A DNA stretch of 49,675 nucleotides from Bacteroidota bacterium (GTDB taxonomy: Bacteria > Bacteroidota > Bacteroidia > Chitinophagales > Saprospiraceae). The notes under the pieces were generated by a model that searched no databases, was not told the DNA's origin, and worked only from the letters and a program-made list of their open reading frames with translations. Location of the stretch: NCBI GenBank assembly GCA_024642705.1, contig JAHEAQ010000025.1:1-49675 (forward strand), given 5' to 3'. Positions 28,270 through 37,811 of this stretch are shown piece by piece (within the stretch, counting starts at the first letter, position 1; each line of letters starts with the position of its first letter). The translations under genes were made by a program, and so were the position numbers.

Positions 28270-29961
28270 TTATATATCTAAATTGAATTCTTTGCTTTTG
28301 TCAATAGCTATTTGATAACCAGCATCCTTATGTCTATATACTCCCATTGCAGGGTCAATATGCAAAACTCTTCGAAGACATTTTTCAGCTCTTTCCGTAC
28401 CATCTGCCAGGACAACCATTCCAGCATGTTGTGAATATCCCATTCCTACTCCGCCTCCATGGTGAAATGAAACCCAAGTTGCACCACCGCTTGTATTTCC
28501 CAATAAGTTCAAAAGTGCCCAATCAGAAACTGCATCGCTCCCATCCAACATTCCTTCAGTCTCTCTATTCGGTGAAGCTACAGAACCGCAATCCAAATGA
28601 TCTCTTCCAATGACAATTGGTGCTTTTACTTTACCCGATTTTACCAAATCATTAAATATTAAACCTGCTTTTTGTCTCTCGCCCAGGCCAAGCCAGCATA
28701 TTCTGCATGGTAAACCTTGAAAAGCAACCATTTCTTTTGCCTTGTCTAACCAATTAATCATTTGCAAATTTTCTGGAAAAGCTTCTTTTAAGGCTTGGTC
28801 TGTAATATAAATGTCTTCTGGATCTCCTGACAATGCTGCCCATCTAAATGGACCTTTGCCTTCACAGAATAATGGTCTTATATAAGCTGGAACAAAACCA
28901 GGAAAATCAAATGCATTTTCAACTCCTCCTTCTTTTGCATATGCTCTTATATTGTTGCCATAATCAAAAGTGACAGCACCTTTTTTTTGCAATTCTAGCA
29001 TCAATTCAACATGTTTTGCCATACTTTTGATGGAAAGTGATTTGTACTTTTTGGGATTTGTTTGGCGAAGATTTTCTGCATCTTCTAAACTCATTCCATG
29101 AGGAATGTAACCATTGATTGGGTCGTGTGCAGAAGTCTGGTCTGTCAAAACATCAGGAACAATTCTGTCGTCTACAATTCTTTGTAAAACATCAACAATA
29201 TTGCCGACCAATCCCACAGAAAGTGCTTTTCCACTTTGCTTGGCTTCTTTTACCCATTTTATTGCTTCATCATAATCATAAGTCATTCGATCAATATAAT
29301 TGGATTCAATTCTTTTCTGAATCCTGTTAGGATCAACATCAACTCCTAAAAAAGAAGCACCTGCCATTTTCGCAGCTAATGGTTGAGCTCCTCCCATTCC
29401 ACCTAATCCTCCTGAAATAACCAATTTATTTTTCAAATTGCTTTGAAAATGTTTTTGAGCACACGCCATAAAAGTTTCATACGTGCCTTGCAAAATACCT
29501 TGTGATCCAATATATATCCAGCTACCAGCTGTCATTTGGCCGTACATCATAAGCCCTTTGGCTTGCAATTCATTGAAATGCTCCCATGTGGCATATTTGG
29601 GGACAAGATTGCTGTTTGCTATTAATACTCTTGGGGCTTCTTTATGTGTTGGAATGATGCCGACTGCTTTTCCAGATTGAACGAGCAAACTCTCGTTGTC
29701 TTTTAGCTTTAAAAGACATTCAATGATTTTCTGCAAAGATTCGACATTTCTTGCAGCTTGCCCCGTTCCGCCATACACTACAAGGTTAGCCGGATCTTCC
29801 GCAACCTCCTTATCCAAATTGTTCAATAACATTCGCAATGGAGCTTCAGTCTGCCAACTTAAAGCATTTAATTGACTTCCTTGTGGCGCTTTATAATTTG
29901 GATGAGATGCATATTTCTCAATAAATTTCGAAAAGATGCTCGTATTCGCTATAGTCACCAT
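28270..29961 (-). CDS. hutU: Urocanate hydratase (HutU)
   Basis: A 563-residue NAD-containing enzyme that converts urocanate to 4-imidazolone-5-propanoate. Family motifs: [10 protein letters not shown] at the N terminus, [15 protein letters not shown] (NAD site), [23 protein letters not shown] (Cys of the active site) and [15 protein letters not shown]. The ATG at 29961 is preferred over a TTG at 29979, because it starts the usual N terminus and leaves an overlap of 44 bp with hutH. It is second in the operon. Confidence 0.96.
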   Translation of the reverse strand: MVTIANTSIFSKFIEKYASHPNYKAPQGSQLNALSWQTEAPLRMLLNNLDKEVAEDPANLVVYGGTGQAARNVESLQKIIECLLKLKDNESLLVQSGKAVGIIPTHKEAPRVLIANSNLVPKYATWEHFNELQAKGLMMYGQMTAGSWIYIGSQGILQGTYETFMACAQKHFQSNLKNKLVISGGLGGMGGAQPLAAKMAGASFLGVDVDPNRIQKRIESNYIDRMTYDYDEAIKWVKEAKQSGKALSVGLVGNIVDVLQRIVDDRIVPDVLTDQTSAHDPINGYIPHGMSLEDAENLRQTNPKKYKSLSIKSMAKHVELMLELQKKGAVTFDYGNNIRAYAKEGGVENAFDFPGFVPAYIRPLFCEGKGPFRWAALSGDPEDIYITDQALKEAFPENLQMINWLDKAKEMVAFQGLPCRICWLGLGERQKAGLIFNDLVKSGKVKAPIVIGRDHLDCGSVASPNRETEGMLDGSDAVSDWALLNLLGNTSGGATWVSFHHGGGVGMGYSQHAGMVVLADGTERAEKCLRRVLHIDPAMGVYRHKDAGYQIAIDKSKEFNLDI

Positions 29962-31477
29962 TTTTATATTTTTTTTCAATTTCTAATAATTCTTTCGATT
30001 TCAATATCTCAATAGATTTTTCGATATCATTTGCAAACAACCGATCATTTTCTGCAAATGGAATTTTGGATCTGAGTAAATCATGACATTTGTCTATTAC
30101 TTTTCCAGATTTTAAAGGCTTCCTAAAGTTCAAAGCTTGTGCAGCAAGCAATAATTCTAAAGCTAAAATTTTCTCAGTGTTTTCAGCTACTTTTAAAGCT
30201 TTTCTTACCCCAATTGATCCCATACTGACATGATCCTCCTGACCTAATGAAGTCATAATACTATCTGCGCTAGCTGGAAAACATAAAGATTTATTTTCAC
30301 TAGCAAGCGCCGCTGCAGTGTATTGTAAGATCATAAACCCAGAATTTAATCCCGTTTTAGACATCAATAATTTAGGAACTCCTTCAGTCTTCCCTTCGAG
30401 TGACAAATACATCCTTCGATCCGAAATACTTCCTATTTCACTTAATGCCAAACAAGCATAATCTGCAGGTAACGCGATTGGCTGGCCATGAAAATTGCCA
30501 CCTGAAATAGTAAAGTTTTCATTGAAAATGATTGGATTGTCTGTTACTGCATTCATTTCAATTTCGAGACAATCTTTTAGGTGCAACCAAGCATTTCTTG
30601 AAGCGCCGTGAACTTGAGGCATGCATCTCAATGAATATGGATCTTGAACTTTATCACAATCTAAATGATTATTGACAATTTCTGAATTTTCTAAGAATTT
30701 TGTAATCCTACTCGCAACATGAATATTAGCCGGAAATGGCCTAAGTTTATGTAATTCTGGATGAAATGGCATTATTGAACCTTGCAATGCGTCAACCATC
30801 ATGGCTCCAATGATATCCGCATGGGAAAGATTATTGTAAAAATTTTCAACCAAGAAAACACCATGTGCTGCAATAAATTGGGTCCCATTAATTAAGGCCA
30901 GCCCATCTTTTGCACCTAAATTCAAATTTTCTAATCCAAATTTATTCAATACATGATTGGTCTCATGGCAAATTCCTTGATAATAGACTTTTCCTTCACC
31001 AATCAACGGTAAAAATAAATGAGAAAGCGGCGCTAAGTCACCAGAAGCGCCAACTGAACCTTGTTCTGGAACTGCAGGAATAATGTTCATTTCGATGTGC
31101 CAAATGATTCTGTCAATAATTTCGTTTGAAATTCCAGATTTTCCTTGTGCAAGAGCGTGCAGTTTTAGGACCAACATCGCTTTTGCAATTTTTAGATCGA
31201 TATGAGCTCCTACTCCAACACTATGACTTAGCAAAAGATTTTTTTGCAATTTGCTGGTTTCAGAAGAGGATATTCTCGTGTTGCAGAGGGGGCCAAAACC
31301 AGTATTTATGCCATACACAGCTTTAGTCTTTTGAGAAATTTTTAATACTGCATCATTTGAAGCTAATATTTTTTCTCTAGTGTCATTATCAATTTTGAGA
31401 TTAACTTTCCCATCAACTATATCAATTACTTTGGATACTGTCAGAAAATCTGAACCAAAATTGAATTCTGATTGCAT
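29918..31477 (-). CDS. hutH: Histidine ammonia-lyase (HutH)
   Basis: A 519-residue lyase that deaminates L-histidine to trans-urocanate, the first step of the Hut route. The Ala144-Ser145-Gly146 triplet in [14 protein letters not shown] forms the MIO cofactor, and YGINTGFG supplies the catalytic Tyr. Other family marks are [12 protein letters not shown] and QEDHVSMGS. The length is as expected. It heads the operon and is divergent from the LysR gene 86 bp away. Phenylalanine or tyrosine lyase activity is less likely given the hut neighbours. Confidence 0.96.
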   Translation of the reverse strand: MQSEFNFGSDFLTVSKVIDIVDGKVNLKIDNDTREKILASNDAVLKISQKTKAVYGINTGFGPLCNTRISSSETSKLQKNLLLSHSVGVGAHIDLKIAKAMLVLKLHALAQGKSGISNEIIDRIIWHIEMNIIPAVPEQGSVGASGDLAPLSHLFLPLIGEGKVYYQGICHETNHVLNKFGLENLNLGAKDGLALINGTQFIAAHGVFLVENFYNNLSHADIIGAMMVDALQGSIMPFHPELHKLRPFPANIHVASRITKFLENSEIVNNHLDCDKVQDPYSLRCMPQVHGASRNAWLHLKDCLEIEMNAVTDNPIIFNENFTISGGNFHGQPIALPADYACLALSEIGSISDRRMYLSLEGKTEGVPKLLMSKTGLNSGFMILQYTAAALASENKSLCFPASADSIMTSLGQEDHVSMGSIGVRKALKVAENTEKILALELLLAAQALNFRKPLKSGKVIDKCHDLLRSKIPFAENDRLFANDIEKSIEILKSKELLEIEKKYKNGDYSEYEHLFEIY

Positions 31478-31497
31478 AATGTTATAGCTTCATTGTT

Positions 31498-31516
31498 AAT
31501 AATATATAAAATTATT
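31498..31516. promoter_or_regulatory. Candidate LysR operator in the hutH/lysR gap
   Basis: An inverted repeat AATAAT-N7-ATTATT with the T-N11-A spacing usual for LysR-type regulators, in the 86-bp region between hutH and the LysR gene. It ends three bases before a TATTTTTG element, so a bound protein would affect that promoter. Confidence 0.4.
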
Positions 31517-31518
31517 CA

Positions 31519-31526
31519 TATTTTTG
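31519..31526 (+). promoter_or_regulatory. -7 promoter element for the LysR gene
   Basis: TATTTTTG matches TAnnTTTG and lies 37 bp before the LysR ATG. A well-placed TTTG -33 box is lacking; the inverted repeat occupies that region. Confidence 0.4.
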
Positions 31527-31563
31527 ATAACTACCAATACAATTATATAATCGTTTAATAATC

Positions 31564-32460
31564 ATGAGTAATCAAATTGAATTTAGACATCTCCGGTATT
31601 TTGTAGCTTTAGCAAAAGAACTTCACTTTAAAAAAGCTGCAGATAAACTCTATATTTCTCAGCCTGGGTTAAGTAGGCAGATCCAGCAACTTGAAGGATA
31701 TGTCGGAACCACTTTGTTCGAAAGGGACAAAAAGCATGTTGAATTGACGGAAGCAGGTAATTATTTTCTTATTGAATCTAATTTTTTGTTGAATGCATTG
31801 GATAAAATGATTAGCGAAACCAACATCATTGCTAGCGGTAAAAATGGCGATATTAAAATTGGTTTTTTGGGATCAGCAATGCAAGAAATAATACCCAATC
31901 TTATATTGAAAGTGAATAAAAAGTATCCAGGCATTAGTTTTACATTTGAAGAAATGTCTAATAGTCTTCAGGTAGAAAAGTTGATTTCAAATGAAATTGA
32001 TTTAGGTTTTGTAAGGCTGGACAATACAGACTCCGAATTAAATCTTGTTCCAATATTTGAAGATACCTTTTCATTGGTCTTACCATTCGATCATCCAATT
32101 GATTCGACCAACTTTAAAAGCATGAAACAATTTAAAAATGATTCTTTTATTCTGTTTCAACAAAGCTATAGTCCGGCTTATTATCGCCAAATTGTAAGCA
32201 TTTGTGAGGATAATGGTTTTTTACCAAAAATTGTTCACAATTCTGTTCATGCAAGTACAATTTTTAGATTAGTCGAGAATAATCTTGGTATTTCTATAGT
32301 CCCAACTTCTCTACAAAAGGGTTTCAATTTGAAAATTAAATTTATTGAATTGAAAAGCATAAAACAAAGGGCGCTTTTGTCTTATGCATGGAGTAAAAAA
32401 AATAGAAACCCTGCACTTAAAAATGTTTTAGCTTCTATTGGAGACAAGATGATTAAATAA
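31564..32460 (+). CDS. LysR-type transcription regulator, probably of hut
   Basis: A 298-residue LysR-family regulator. The N-terminal winged helix-turn-helix (about 5-64) has the family signature FRHLRYFVALAKELHFKKAA and LSRQIQQLEGYVG..LFERD. A periplasmic-binding-type effector domain follows (about 90-295; IKIGFLGSAMQEIIP). It is divergent to hutH with an inverted repeat between, which suggests it controls the hut genes and itself, most likely sensing urocanate or histidine. It is 32 bp upstream of the FAD/Fe-S gene, which may share its transcript. Confidence 0.92.
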   Translation: MSNQIEFRHLRYFVALAKELHFKKAADKLYISQPGLSRQIQQLEGYVGTTLFERDKKHVELTEAGNYFLIESNFLLNALDKMISETNIIASGKNGDIKIGFLGSAMQEIIPNLILKVNKKYPGISFTFEEMSNSLQVEKLISNEIDLGFVRLDNTDSELNLVPIFEDTFSLVLPFDHPIDSTNFKSMKQFKNDSFILFQQSYSPAYYRQIVSICEDNGFLPKIVHNSVHASTIFRLVENNLGISIVPTSLQKGFNLKIKFIELKSIKQRALLSYAWSKKNRNPALKNVLASIGDKMIK

Positions 32461-32492
32461 TCAATTAACTTCGAGTTTCATAAAATAATAAA

Positions 32493-35417
32493 ATGGATTT
32501 TAAGTCTTTACAATCGAAATTAGAAGGAGAAATTGCATTCGATAAATTAACCAGAACGATTTATGCAACGGATGCATCAGTGTATCAAGAATTTCCAGAC
32601 GCTATTGTGACGCCAAAGTCTGAAAACGATATAGTGGAGACTATTAAATTTGCCATTTCTAATAATTTGTCCATTATCCCAAGGTCAGCAGGAACTTCAT
32701 TAGCTGGGCAGTGTGTTGGTAAAGGAATTGTTATTGATGTTTCCAAACACCTTAATAAAATTCTGGAAGTAGATGTTGAAGCAAAAACTGTATGGGTTCA
32801 ACCTGGCGTCATCAGAGACGAATTGAACCATCATCTTAAGCAGTTTGGACTGTTTTTTGGACCCAATACTTCCACTGCGAATAGATGCATGATTTCCGGA
32901 ATGGTTGGAAACAATTCTTGTGGTACTTCATCCATTAAATTTGGGTCTACAAGAGATCATATACGAGAACTTCGAACCATTCTTTCAGATGCTTCAATTG
33001 CTAATTTTAAAAATTTACCTCTTGAAGAAGCTTTAGTAGGAAGCGAAGAACTATCCCTAGAGAGAAAAATCTATACGAGTTTAGTTGAAAAATTATCGCA
33101 AAAACAGGTTCAAGAAAATATTAGCAAGCATTTTCCACATCACGAAATCAAACGAAGAAATACTGGCTATGCGGTTGATGCTTTAATTGAGCAAGAAGTT
33201 TTTCAACACGGTAAAGGAAAGATTGATCTGTGCAAAATATTAGCGGGTTCTGAAGGCACTTTATCATTTACGACAGCTGTTAAGTTGTCACTGAACAATC
33301 TTCCACCTTCGGAAAGAATTATTGTGTGCTGCCATTTTCAGAGCATTGCAGAAACAATGAGGGCGGTACCCATAATAATGAAGTTTGAGCCAGATATGTG
33401 TGAATTGATGGATAAAATAATTCTCGATTGCACTAAATCCAATAAACAACTAGAGAAAAATAGGTTTTTTCTTCAGGGTGATCCTGCTGCAGTCTTAATG
33501 GTTCAATTTAATAGGCATCAAAAAGCAGATTTGGAAACTATTGCAGATTCTATGATTGCAGCTTTAAAAGAAAACAATCTTTCTTACGCTAATCCAAAAG
33601 TATATGCTCCTGAAGATCTAAAGGTTTTTGAATTGAGAACTGCAGGACTTGGTGCTTTAGCCAATATACCAGGCGATGCTAAAGCAGTTGCATGTATTGA
33701 AGACACTGCTGTTAGGATTCAAGATTTACCCAATTACATAGCTGAGTTTGAAACCATGATGAAGGGTTTTAATCAAAAAGCTGTGTTTTATGCACATGCT
33801 GGAGCAGGTGAAATTCACCTCCGTCCCATTTTGGATCTAAAAAAGCAAAAGGATGTGGACCTTTTTTATAAAATTACTAAGTCGGTTGCCGAGCTGGTAA
33901 AGAAATACAATGGATCTTTGAGCGGGGAGCATGGAGATGGCAGAGTTCGCGCAGAGTTTATTCCTCTTATGGTGGGTGATGAAAATTATGAATTGTTCCA
34001 AACAATCAAAAAAATTTGGGATCCCAATAATATTTTCAATCCTGGAAAAATTGTTCATGCTGCCCCAATGACTTCCTCATTAAGGTATATTCCCGATGAA
34101 ATTATTACTGAACCTGAAACGATTTTCAGATTTTCTGAAGAAGGAGGAATGATTCGAGCTGCAGAAAAATGCAATGGTTCTGGTGATTGCAGAAAACTGG
34201 ATTTTTCAGGGGGAACCATGTGTCCAAGTTATAAAGCTACAAGGAATGAAAAAGATACTACCAGAGCAAGGGCGAATGCTTTAAGGAATTTTTTGAGTCA
34301 TCCTGAGGATAGAAAAAATCCATTTGATAGTGAAGAATTAAAAGAAGTCATGGATTTGTGTATTTCTTGTAAAGCTTGTGGAACAGAGTGCCCTTCAAAT
34401 GTGGATATGACCACATTAAAAGCGGAATTTCAATATCAATACCAAAAAACAAATGGGAAAAGCCTAAGATCTAGAGTATTTGCAAATATAAATTCTGCAA
34501 ATAAAATGGCAAGTATTTTTTACCCATTAAGCAATTGGGCTTTAAATTCTAATTTTATTTCTTCACCACTTAAGAAAATACTGAATATTGCCCCTGAAAG
34601 ATCTTTGCCTTTGGTGCAAAAGGTTTCTTTAAGGCAGTATTACAAGAAATATCCAAGAGCAGTTTTGACTAAACCAATCAAAGAAGTTTATCTTTTCTGT
34701 GATGAATTCACCAATTATAATGAACCTGATATTGGAATAAAAACCTTAAATTTATTAGGAGTTCTGAATTACAAGGTTAATTTGATTGACCATCCTGAAA
34801 GTGGGAGAGCAGCATTTTCAAAAGGATTTCTTAGCAAAGCAAAAAAGCTTGCCAACTCAAATGTAGAAATTTTCTCACCCATCATCACTTCGGATTGTCC
34901 ACTAATTGGAATAGAGCCTTCTTCAATTTTAAGTTTTAGAGATGAATACCCAAAAATTGTAGATATACCTTTGATTGAAAAAGCAAATAAATTAAAAAAT
35001 CATGTTTTTACAATTGAAGAATTTTTGAGGAATGAAATTAATTTAGGCAACATTCATTCGAAACAATTTGACAATACTAAAAGGCATATTGCTGTTCATG
35101 GGCATTGTCATCAAAAAGCACTTTCTACGATTGCTTATACTTGTGAAATACTGTCCATACCAGAAAACAACACTGTAGAATTAATTCCTTCCGGATGTTG
35201 CGGTATGGCGGGATCGTTTGGTTATGAAAAAGAACATTATGCCATAAGCATGAAAATTGGAGGATCTGTACTTTTCCCTCATTTAAATAAGACTGCAGAA
35301 CATACCATAATTGCTGCATCTGGAACTTCGTGTCGTCATCAAATTAAAGATGGTGTAGCAAAAACTTCTTTTCACCCTATTGAAATATTATGGGATAGTT
35401 TGATAAAAGAAAATTAA
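32493..35417 (+). CDS. FAD-linked and Fe-S oxidoreductase (D-2-hydroxyacid dehydrogenase type)
   Basis: A 974-residue three-part enzyme: an FAD-binding PCMH domain (about 30-210; IPRSAGTSLAGQCVG, NNSCGTSSIKFG), an FAD-oxidase C-terminal domain (about 270-535; LAGSEGTLSFTT, SGEHGDGRVRAEF) and a ferredoxin-type domain with CNGSGDCRK..MCPS and CISCKACGTECPSN. The C-terminal CCG-type region (about 690-960) includes SGCCGMAGSFGYE. Such fusions oxidise D-lactate, glycolate or D-2-hydroxyglutarate and pass electrons to the chain. The substrate cannot be read from the sequence. Its place after the LysR gene is odd for a histidine locus: it might recycle a hydroxyacid from glutamate metabolism, but this is inference. 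Confidence 0.9.
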   Translation: MDFKSLQSKLEGEIAFDKLTRTIYATDASVYQEFPDAIVTPKSENDIVETIKFAISNNLSIIPRSAGTSLAGQCVGKGIVIDVSKHLNKILEVDVEAKTVWVQPGVIRDELNHHLKQFGLFFGPNTSTANRCMISGMVGNNSCGTSSIKFGSTRDHIRELRTILSDASIANFKNLPLEEALVGSEELSLERKIYTSLVEKLSQKQVQENISKHFPHHEIKRRNTGYAVDALIEQEVFQHGKGKIDLCKILAGSEGTLSFTTAVKLSLNNLPPSERIIVCCHFQSIAETMRAVPIIMKFEPDMCELMDKIILDCTKSNKQLEKNRFFLQGDPAAVLMVQFNRHQKADLETIADSMIAALKENNLSYANPKVYAPEDLKVFELRTAGLGALANIPGDAKAVACIEDTAVRIQDLPNYIAEFETMMKGFNQKAVFYAHAGAGEIHLRPILDLKKQKDVDLFYKITKSVAELVKKYNGSLSGEHGDGRVRAEFIPLMVGDENYELFQTIKKIWDPNNIFNPGKIVHAAPMTSSLRYIPDEIITEPETIFRFSEEGGMIRAAEKCNGSGDCRKLDFSGGTMCPSYKATRNEKDTTRARANALRNFLSHPEDRKNPFDSEELKEVMDLCISCKACGTECPSNVDMTTLKAEFQYQYQKTNGKSLRSRVFANINSANKMASIFYPLSNWALNSNFISSPLKKILNIAPERSLPLVQKVSLRQYYKKYPRAVLTKPIKEVYLFCDEFTNYNEPDIGIKTLNLLGVLNYKVNLIDHPESGRAAFSKGFLSKAKKLANSNVEIFSPIITSDCPLIGIEPSSILSFRDEYPKIVDIPLIEKANKLKNHVFTIEEFLRNEINLGNIHSKQFDNTKRHIAVHGHCHQKALSTIAYTCEILSIPENNTVELIPSGCCGMAGSFGYEKEHYAISMKIGGSVLFPHLNKTAEHTIIAASGTSCRHQIKDGVAKTSFHPIEILWDSLIKEN

Positions 35418-35495
35418 ATATTTAAAAACATATCTTTTAGATTTTGTAATCAAATGTTAAAGTTTGAAAATGTATTAAAATTATAAGGACAAAAG

Positions 35496-35512
35496 TGGTG
35501 TTTTAAACACTA
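35496..35512. repeat. Palindrome upstream of the second RAYT-like gene
   Basis: TGGTGTTT-T-AAACACTA, a near-perfect 17-bp palindrome 34 bp before the start of the RAYT-like gene. Part of it, AAACACTAAT, also occurs upstream of the paralogue at 17269-17278. Confidence 0.35.
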
Positions 35513-35546
35513 ATGCTATATACGAGAATATTAAAAAGAAAATAGT

Positions 35547-36314
35547 ATGATAGCAAAACACATTTTTGAAGACGGTATTTATTTACTTAGTAATACTGCA
35601 GTTGCCAGGAATCCATTGTTTAAAGACAAAGACAATTATGACCGATTCAAGGAAAAGTCATTTGAATATTTGAATCCGCTATGCGAAATTCTGGCTTTTG
35701 CATTTTTCGATAATCAATGGGAATTGGTGGTTAAGATGAGATTTAGGAGTGAATTTGAAGCTATTTATAAAAAAAAGCATCAGATAGACATTATTGAAAA
35801 TTCCTTAATTCCAGAATCGGCTTACATTTTTAGTCAAGAAATGGCCAATTTGCAGTCTGGATTTGCTGCCTCCCATCCGTCTGATTTGCAGCCGGTTTCC
35901 TTATTATTTTAGCTGTGCTAAAATTGCTTTGCAACATTCGCTCATAATTGGCTGAACAAGCGAGTTGGAGTCTTATTTTATAGAAGATATCAAAAGGAAC
36001 TGATAGACTCAGAGGTTGGACTTGTAGCAGAAATAAATAGATTAAATCAATTAATTGCTTGGAATCCTCACAGAGGTGAATGGGCAATTAGGAAGATTGA
36101 AAGATTGAAGAATGAGGAAGGACGGTCGAGTCAGGAGAAGTATAGATTGCAAAAATTGCAGGTTTCAGAGATAATTTGCGAACAATTATGCTTCGAAAAA
36201 GCCGACCTTGAAGCTTATTTTAAAAATCGTCCAGGATTGAAGATTGAAAACCCATTTTTGAGATATTTAAGACTCTTAAACAAGATTTTTACCTTTTTTG
36301 AGTCCATTAATTAG
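35547..36314 (+). pseudogene. RAYT-like gene interrupted by a palindromic insertion
   Basis: A single frame, ATG at 35547 to TAA at 36314, is broken only by TAG at 35910-35912 and TAA at 35919-35921, both inside a 75-bp insert (35868-35942). The N-terminal part (HIFEDGIYLLSNTAVARNPLF) is the paralogue of the gene at 16453. Across the insert, ...QEMANLQSGFA continues as HNWLNKRVGVLFYRRYQKE, matching SQEVSNMLNSYAKYFN... with only a two-residue gap. The HUH strand reads FFDNQWELVVKM and the Tyr position is Glu (VAEINRLNQ), so this member is also catalytically dead. Frame and codon use are kept after the stops, which suggests recent inactivation or read-through. It is shown as a pseudogene because of the stops. 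Confidence 0.72.
35868..35942. mobile_element. 75-bp palindromic insertion in the RAYT-like gene
   Basis: Bounded by the imperfect direct repeat TTTGCT / TTCGCT, it centres on a perfect hairpin ATTTTAGC-TGT-GCTAAAAT (35906-35924). The left arm holds the stop TAG and the right arm the stop TAA. Length divisible by three keeps the frame. The left side also carries variants of GATTTGCWG repeated three times (35842-35892). Whether it is a mobile palindromic element or a local duplication cannot be decided here. Confidence 0.5.
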
Positions 36315-36545
36315 ACCATTTTACATTTTCTTATCAGTCTAACATCTTTCCACTTTCAAATTTATTTTTGATCCTAAAATGTCTATCCCTACAATTTTCC
36401 GCTGGGTTTTGAGGTGATATTTCTAAACTCCGAAAAATTCTTTTTCAAGGTTAATTTATAATCTCTTCCCTTTAGTATAAAAAGAATCATTCAACTCGTT
36501 TCTGTTATGTTAATCTGGCAAAAATTCTATCCAAATCTAATTTTA

Positions 36546-37811
36546 TTAATTCATCATCCTAGAGCCAGCCTTTATCATCATTCCATTGAGCACCCATTGG
36601 TAAATAAAAATTGCACCAAATGCCAACATCAAAAAAAGTTCGTTGCCTAATGTGAATTTGAAAAGGATGCCTAGAATACCTAAGATTAAAATACCGACCG
36701 TAAAATAGACTGTTTTTTTACGATTTTCGGATTTTGGAGGATTGTACATGCTGCCTAAAGGAATCATTAAAGCGATAAAAAATAAAGCCATTAATCCCAT
36801 TCCTTCTATTTTTGTAATTTGATAAAGAATAAATCCAATCAAGGCTGCAATCAACGAAATTCCAACAAATTTTGCTGATTTCTTATCATTATCATCCAAC
36901 AATAACTTTCCATATTTATTGGTCAATAGATACAGATTCATCAATGGTTGGATAATCCATGTTGAAAGGAAAATTGCTACTATAATATAAACGATGGGCA
37001 TCAAGAAGACACCGAGCTGTGGGTTTTTTTCAGAAGTGCCTTGAAGAATTCTCAACAAAATATAAGCGCCAATCATCAATCCCCACATTTGATTACTGCT
37101 AAGTCTGCTCATCAGCAATTGGTATTTATAAAACATTTTGTATGGCCAAAATTTCGACTTTAATGCTTCTTTTAATCCATATTGAGCCAAACTATTGTTA
37201 GGATTAATACTTAATGCATCCTTGAATCGCTCTAAAGCTTCCGTTACTTTTCCTTCATTTAACAATTGCTGACCATGGTTTGCAATGGTCCAATCATTGT
37301 TAGGATCTTGCTGAAGTGCCTCTTGAATGGAGATCTGCGCTTCTTGTTTTCTGCCAAGTATTCCAGAAGCTGAAGTTTTCAAATTAAGAGCTGTTAAATT
37401 TTCAGGTTCTAGGGATAGTGCTTTTTCAGCAAAAAATATTGCTTTGTCATAATTTCTTTGATTGTATTTAGAAGTCGCTAGCAAGTTGTAAAATTCAACT
37501 TCTTCAGGATCTTGTGCAATGAGCATTTCGCATTTTTCGTCTGCTTTTGTATAAAAACCTTGGGCAATATCAATTCTTGTACTTAACGCTAAATAATTAA
37601 GGTCTTCAGGATTGTCAGCTATTAATTTTTCAATCAATGGGTAGCAAATGTCAAGCTTATTTTGACTGAAATAGACAATTACAAGCATGTATTGAGCTCT
37701 CTGATTGCTCGGGAATTGCTCCAAAAAAGCCAAAATAAGTGCTTCGGCCTCGGCAAACCTTTTTTGAGAGAACAATAATTCAAGTCTTGCTGACAATTGA
37801 CTTTCTATCAT
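36546..37811 (-). CDS. TPR membrane protein
   Basis: A 421-residue protein with about five tetratricopeptide repeats in the first 220 residues (typical ALSLEPENLTALNLK and ALSINPNNSLAQYGL), then about five hydrophobic segments (about 240-415: WGLMIGAYILLRIL, VYIIVAIFLSTWII, FVGISLIAALIGFILY, MALFFIALMIPL, YFTVGILILGILGIL). The TPR part probably faces the cytoplasm and acts as a docking arm. It starts within the stop of the upstream AAA gene (ATGA overlap), so the two are translationally coupled and presumably work together. Its function is not known. Confidence 0.8.
   Translation of the reverse strand: MIESQLSARLELLFSQKRFAEAEALILAFLEQFPSNQRAQYMLVIVYFSQNKLDICYPLIEKLIADNPEDLNYLALSTRIDIAQGFYTKADEKCEMLIAQDPEEVEFYNLLATSKYNQRNYDKAIFFAEKALSLEPENLTALNLKTSASGILGRKQEAQISIQEALQQDPNNDWTIANHGQQLLNEGKVTEALERFKDALSINPNNSLAQYGLKEALKSKFWPYKMFYKYQLLMSRLSSNQMWGLMIGAYILLRILQGTSEKNPQLGVFLMPIVYIIVAIFLSTWIIQPLMNLYLLTNKYGKLLLDDNDKKSAKFVGISLIAALIGFILYQITKIEGMGLMALFFIALMIPLGSMYNPPKSENRKKTVYFTVGILILGILGILFKFTLGNELFLMLAFGAIFIYQWVLNGMMIKAGSRMMN

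Noticed and set aside
36105-36314. Separate small gene after the interrupted RAYT-like gene
   Set aside because: It is in the same frame as the upstream part and continues the paralogue alignment, so it is the tail of one gene.
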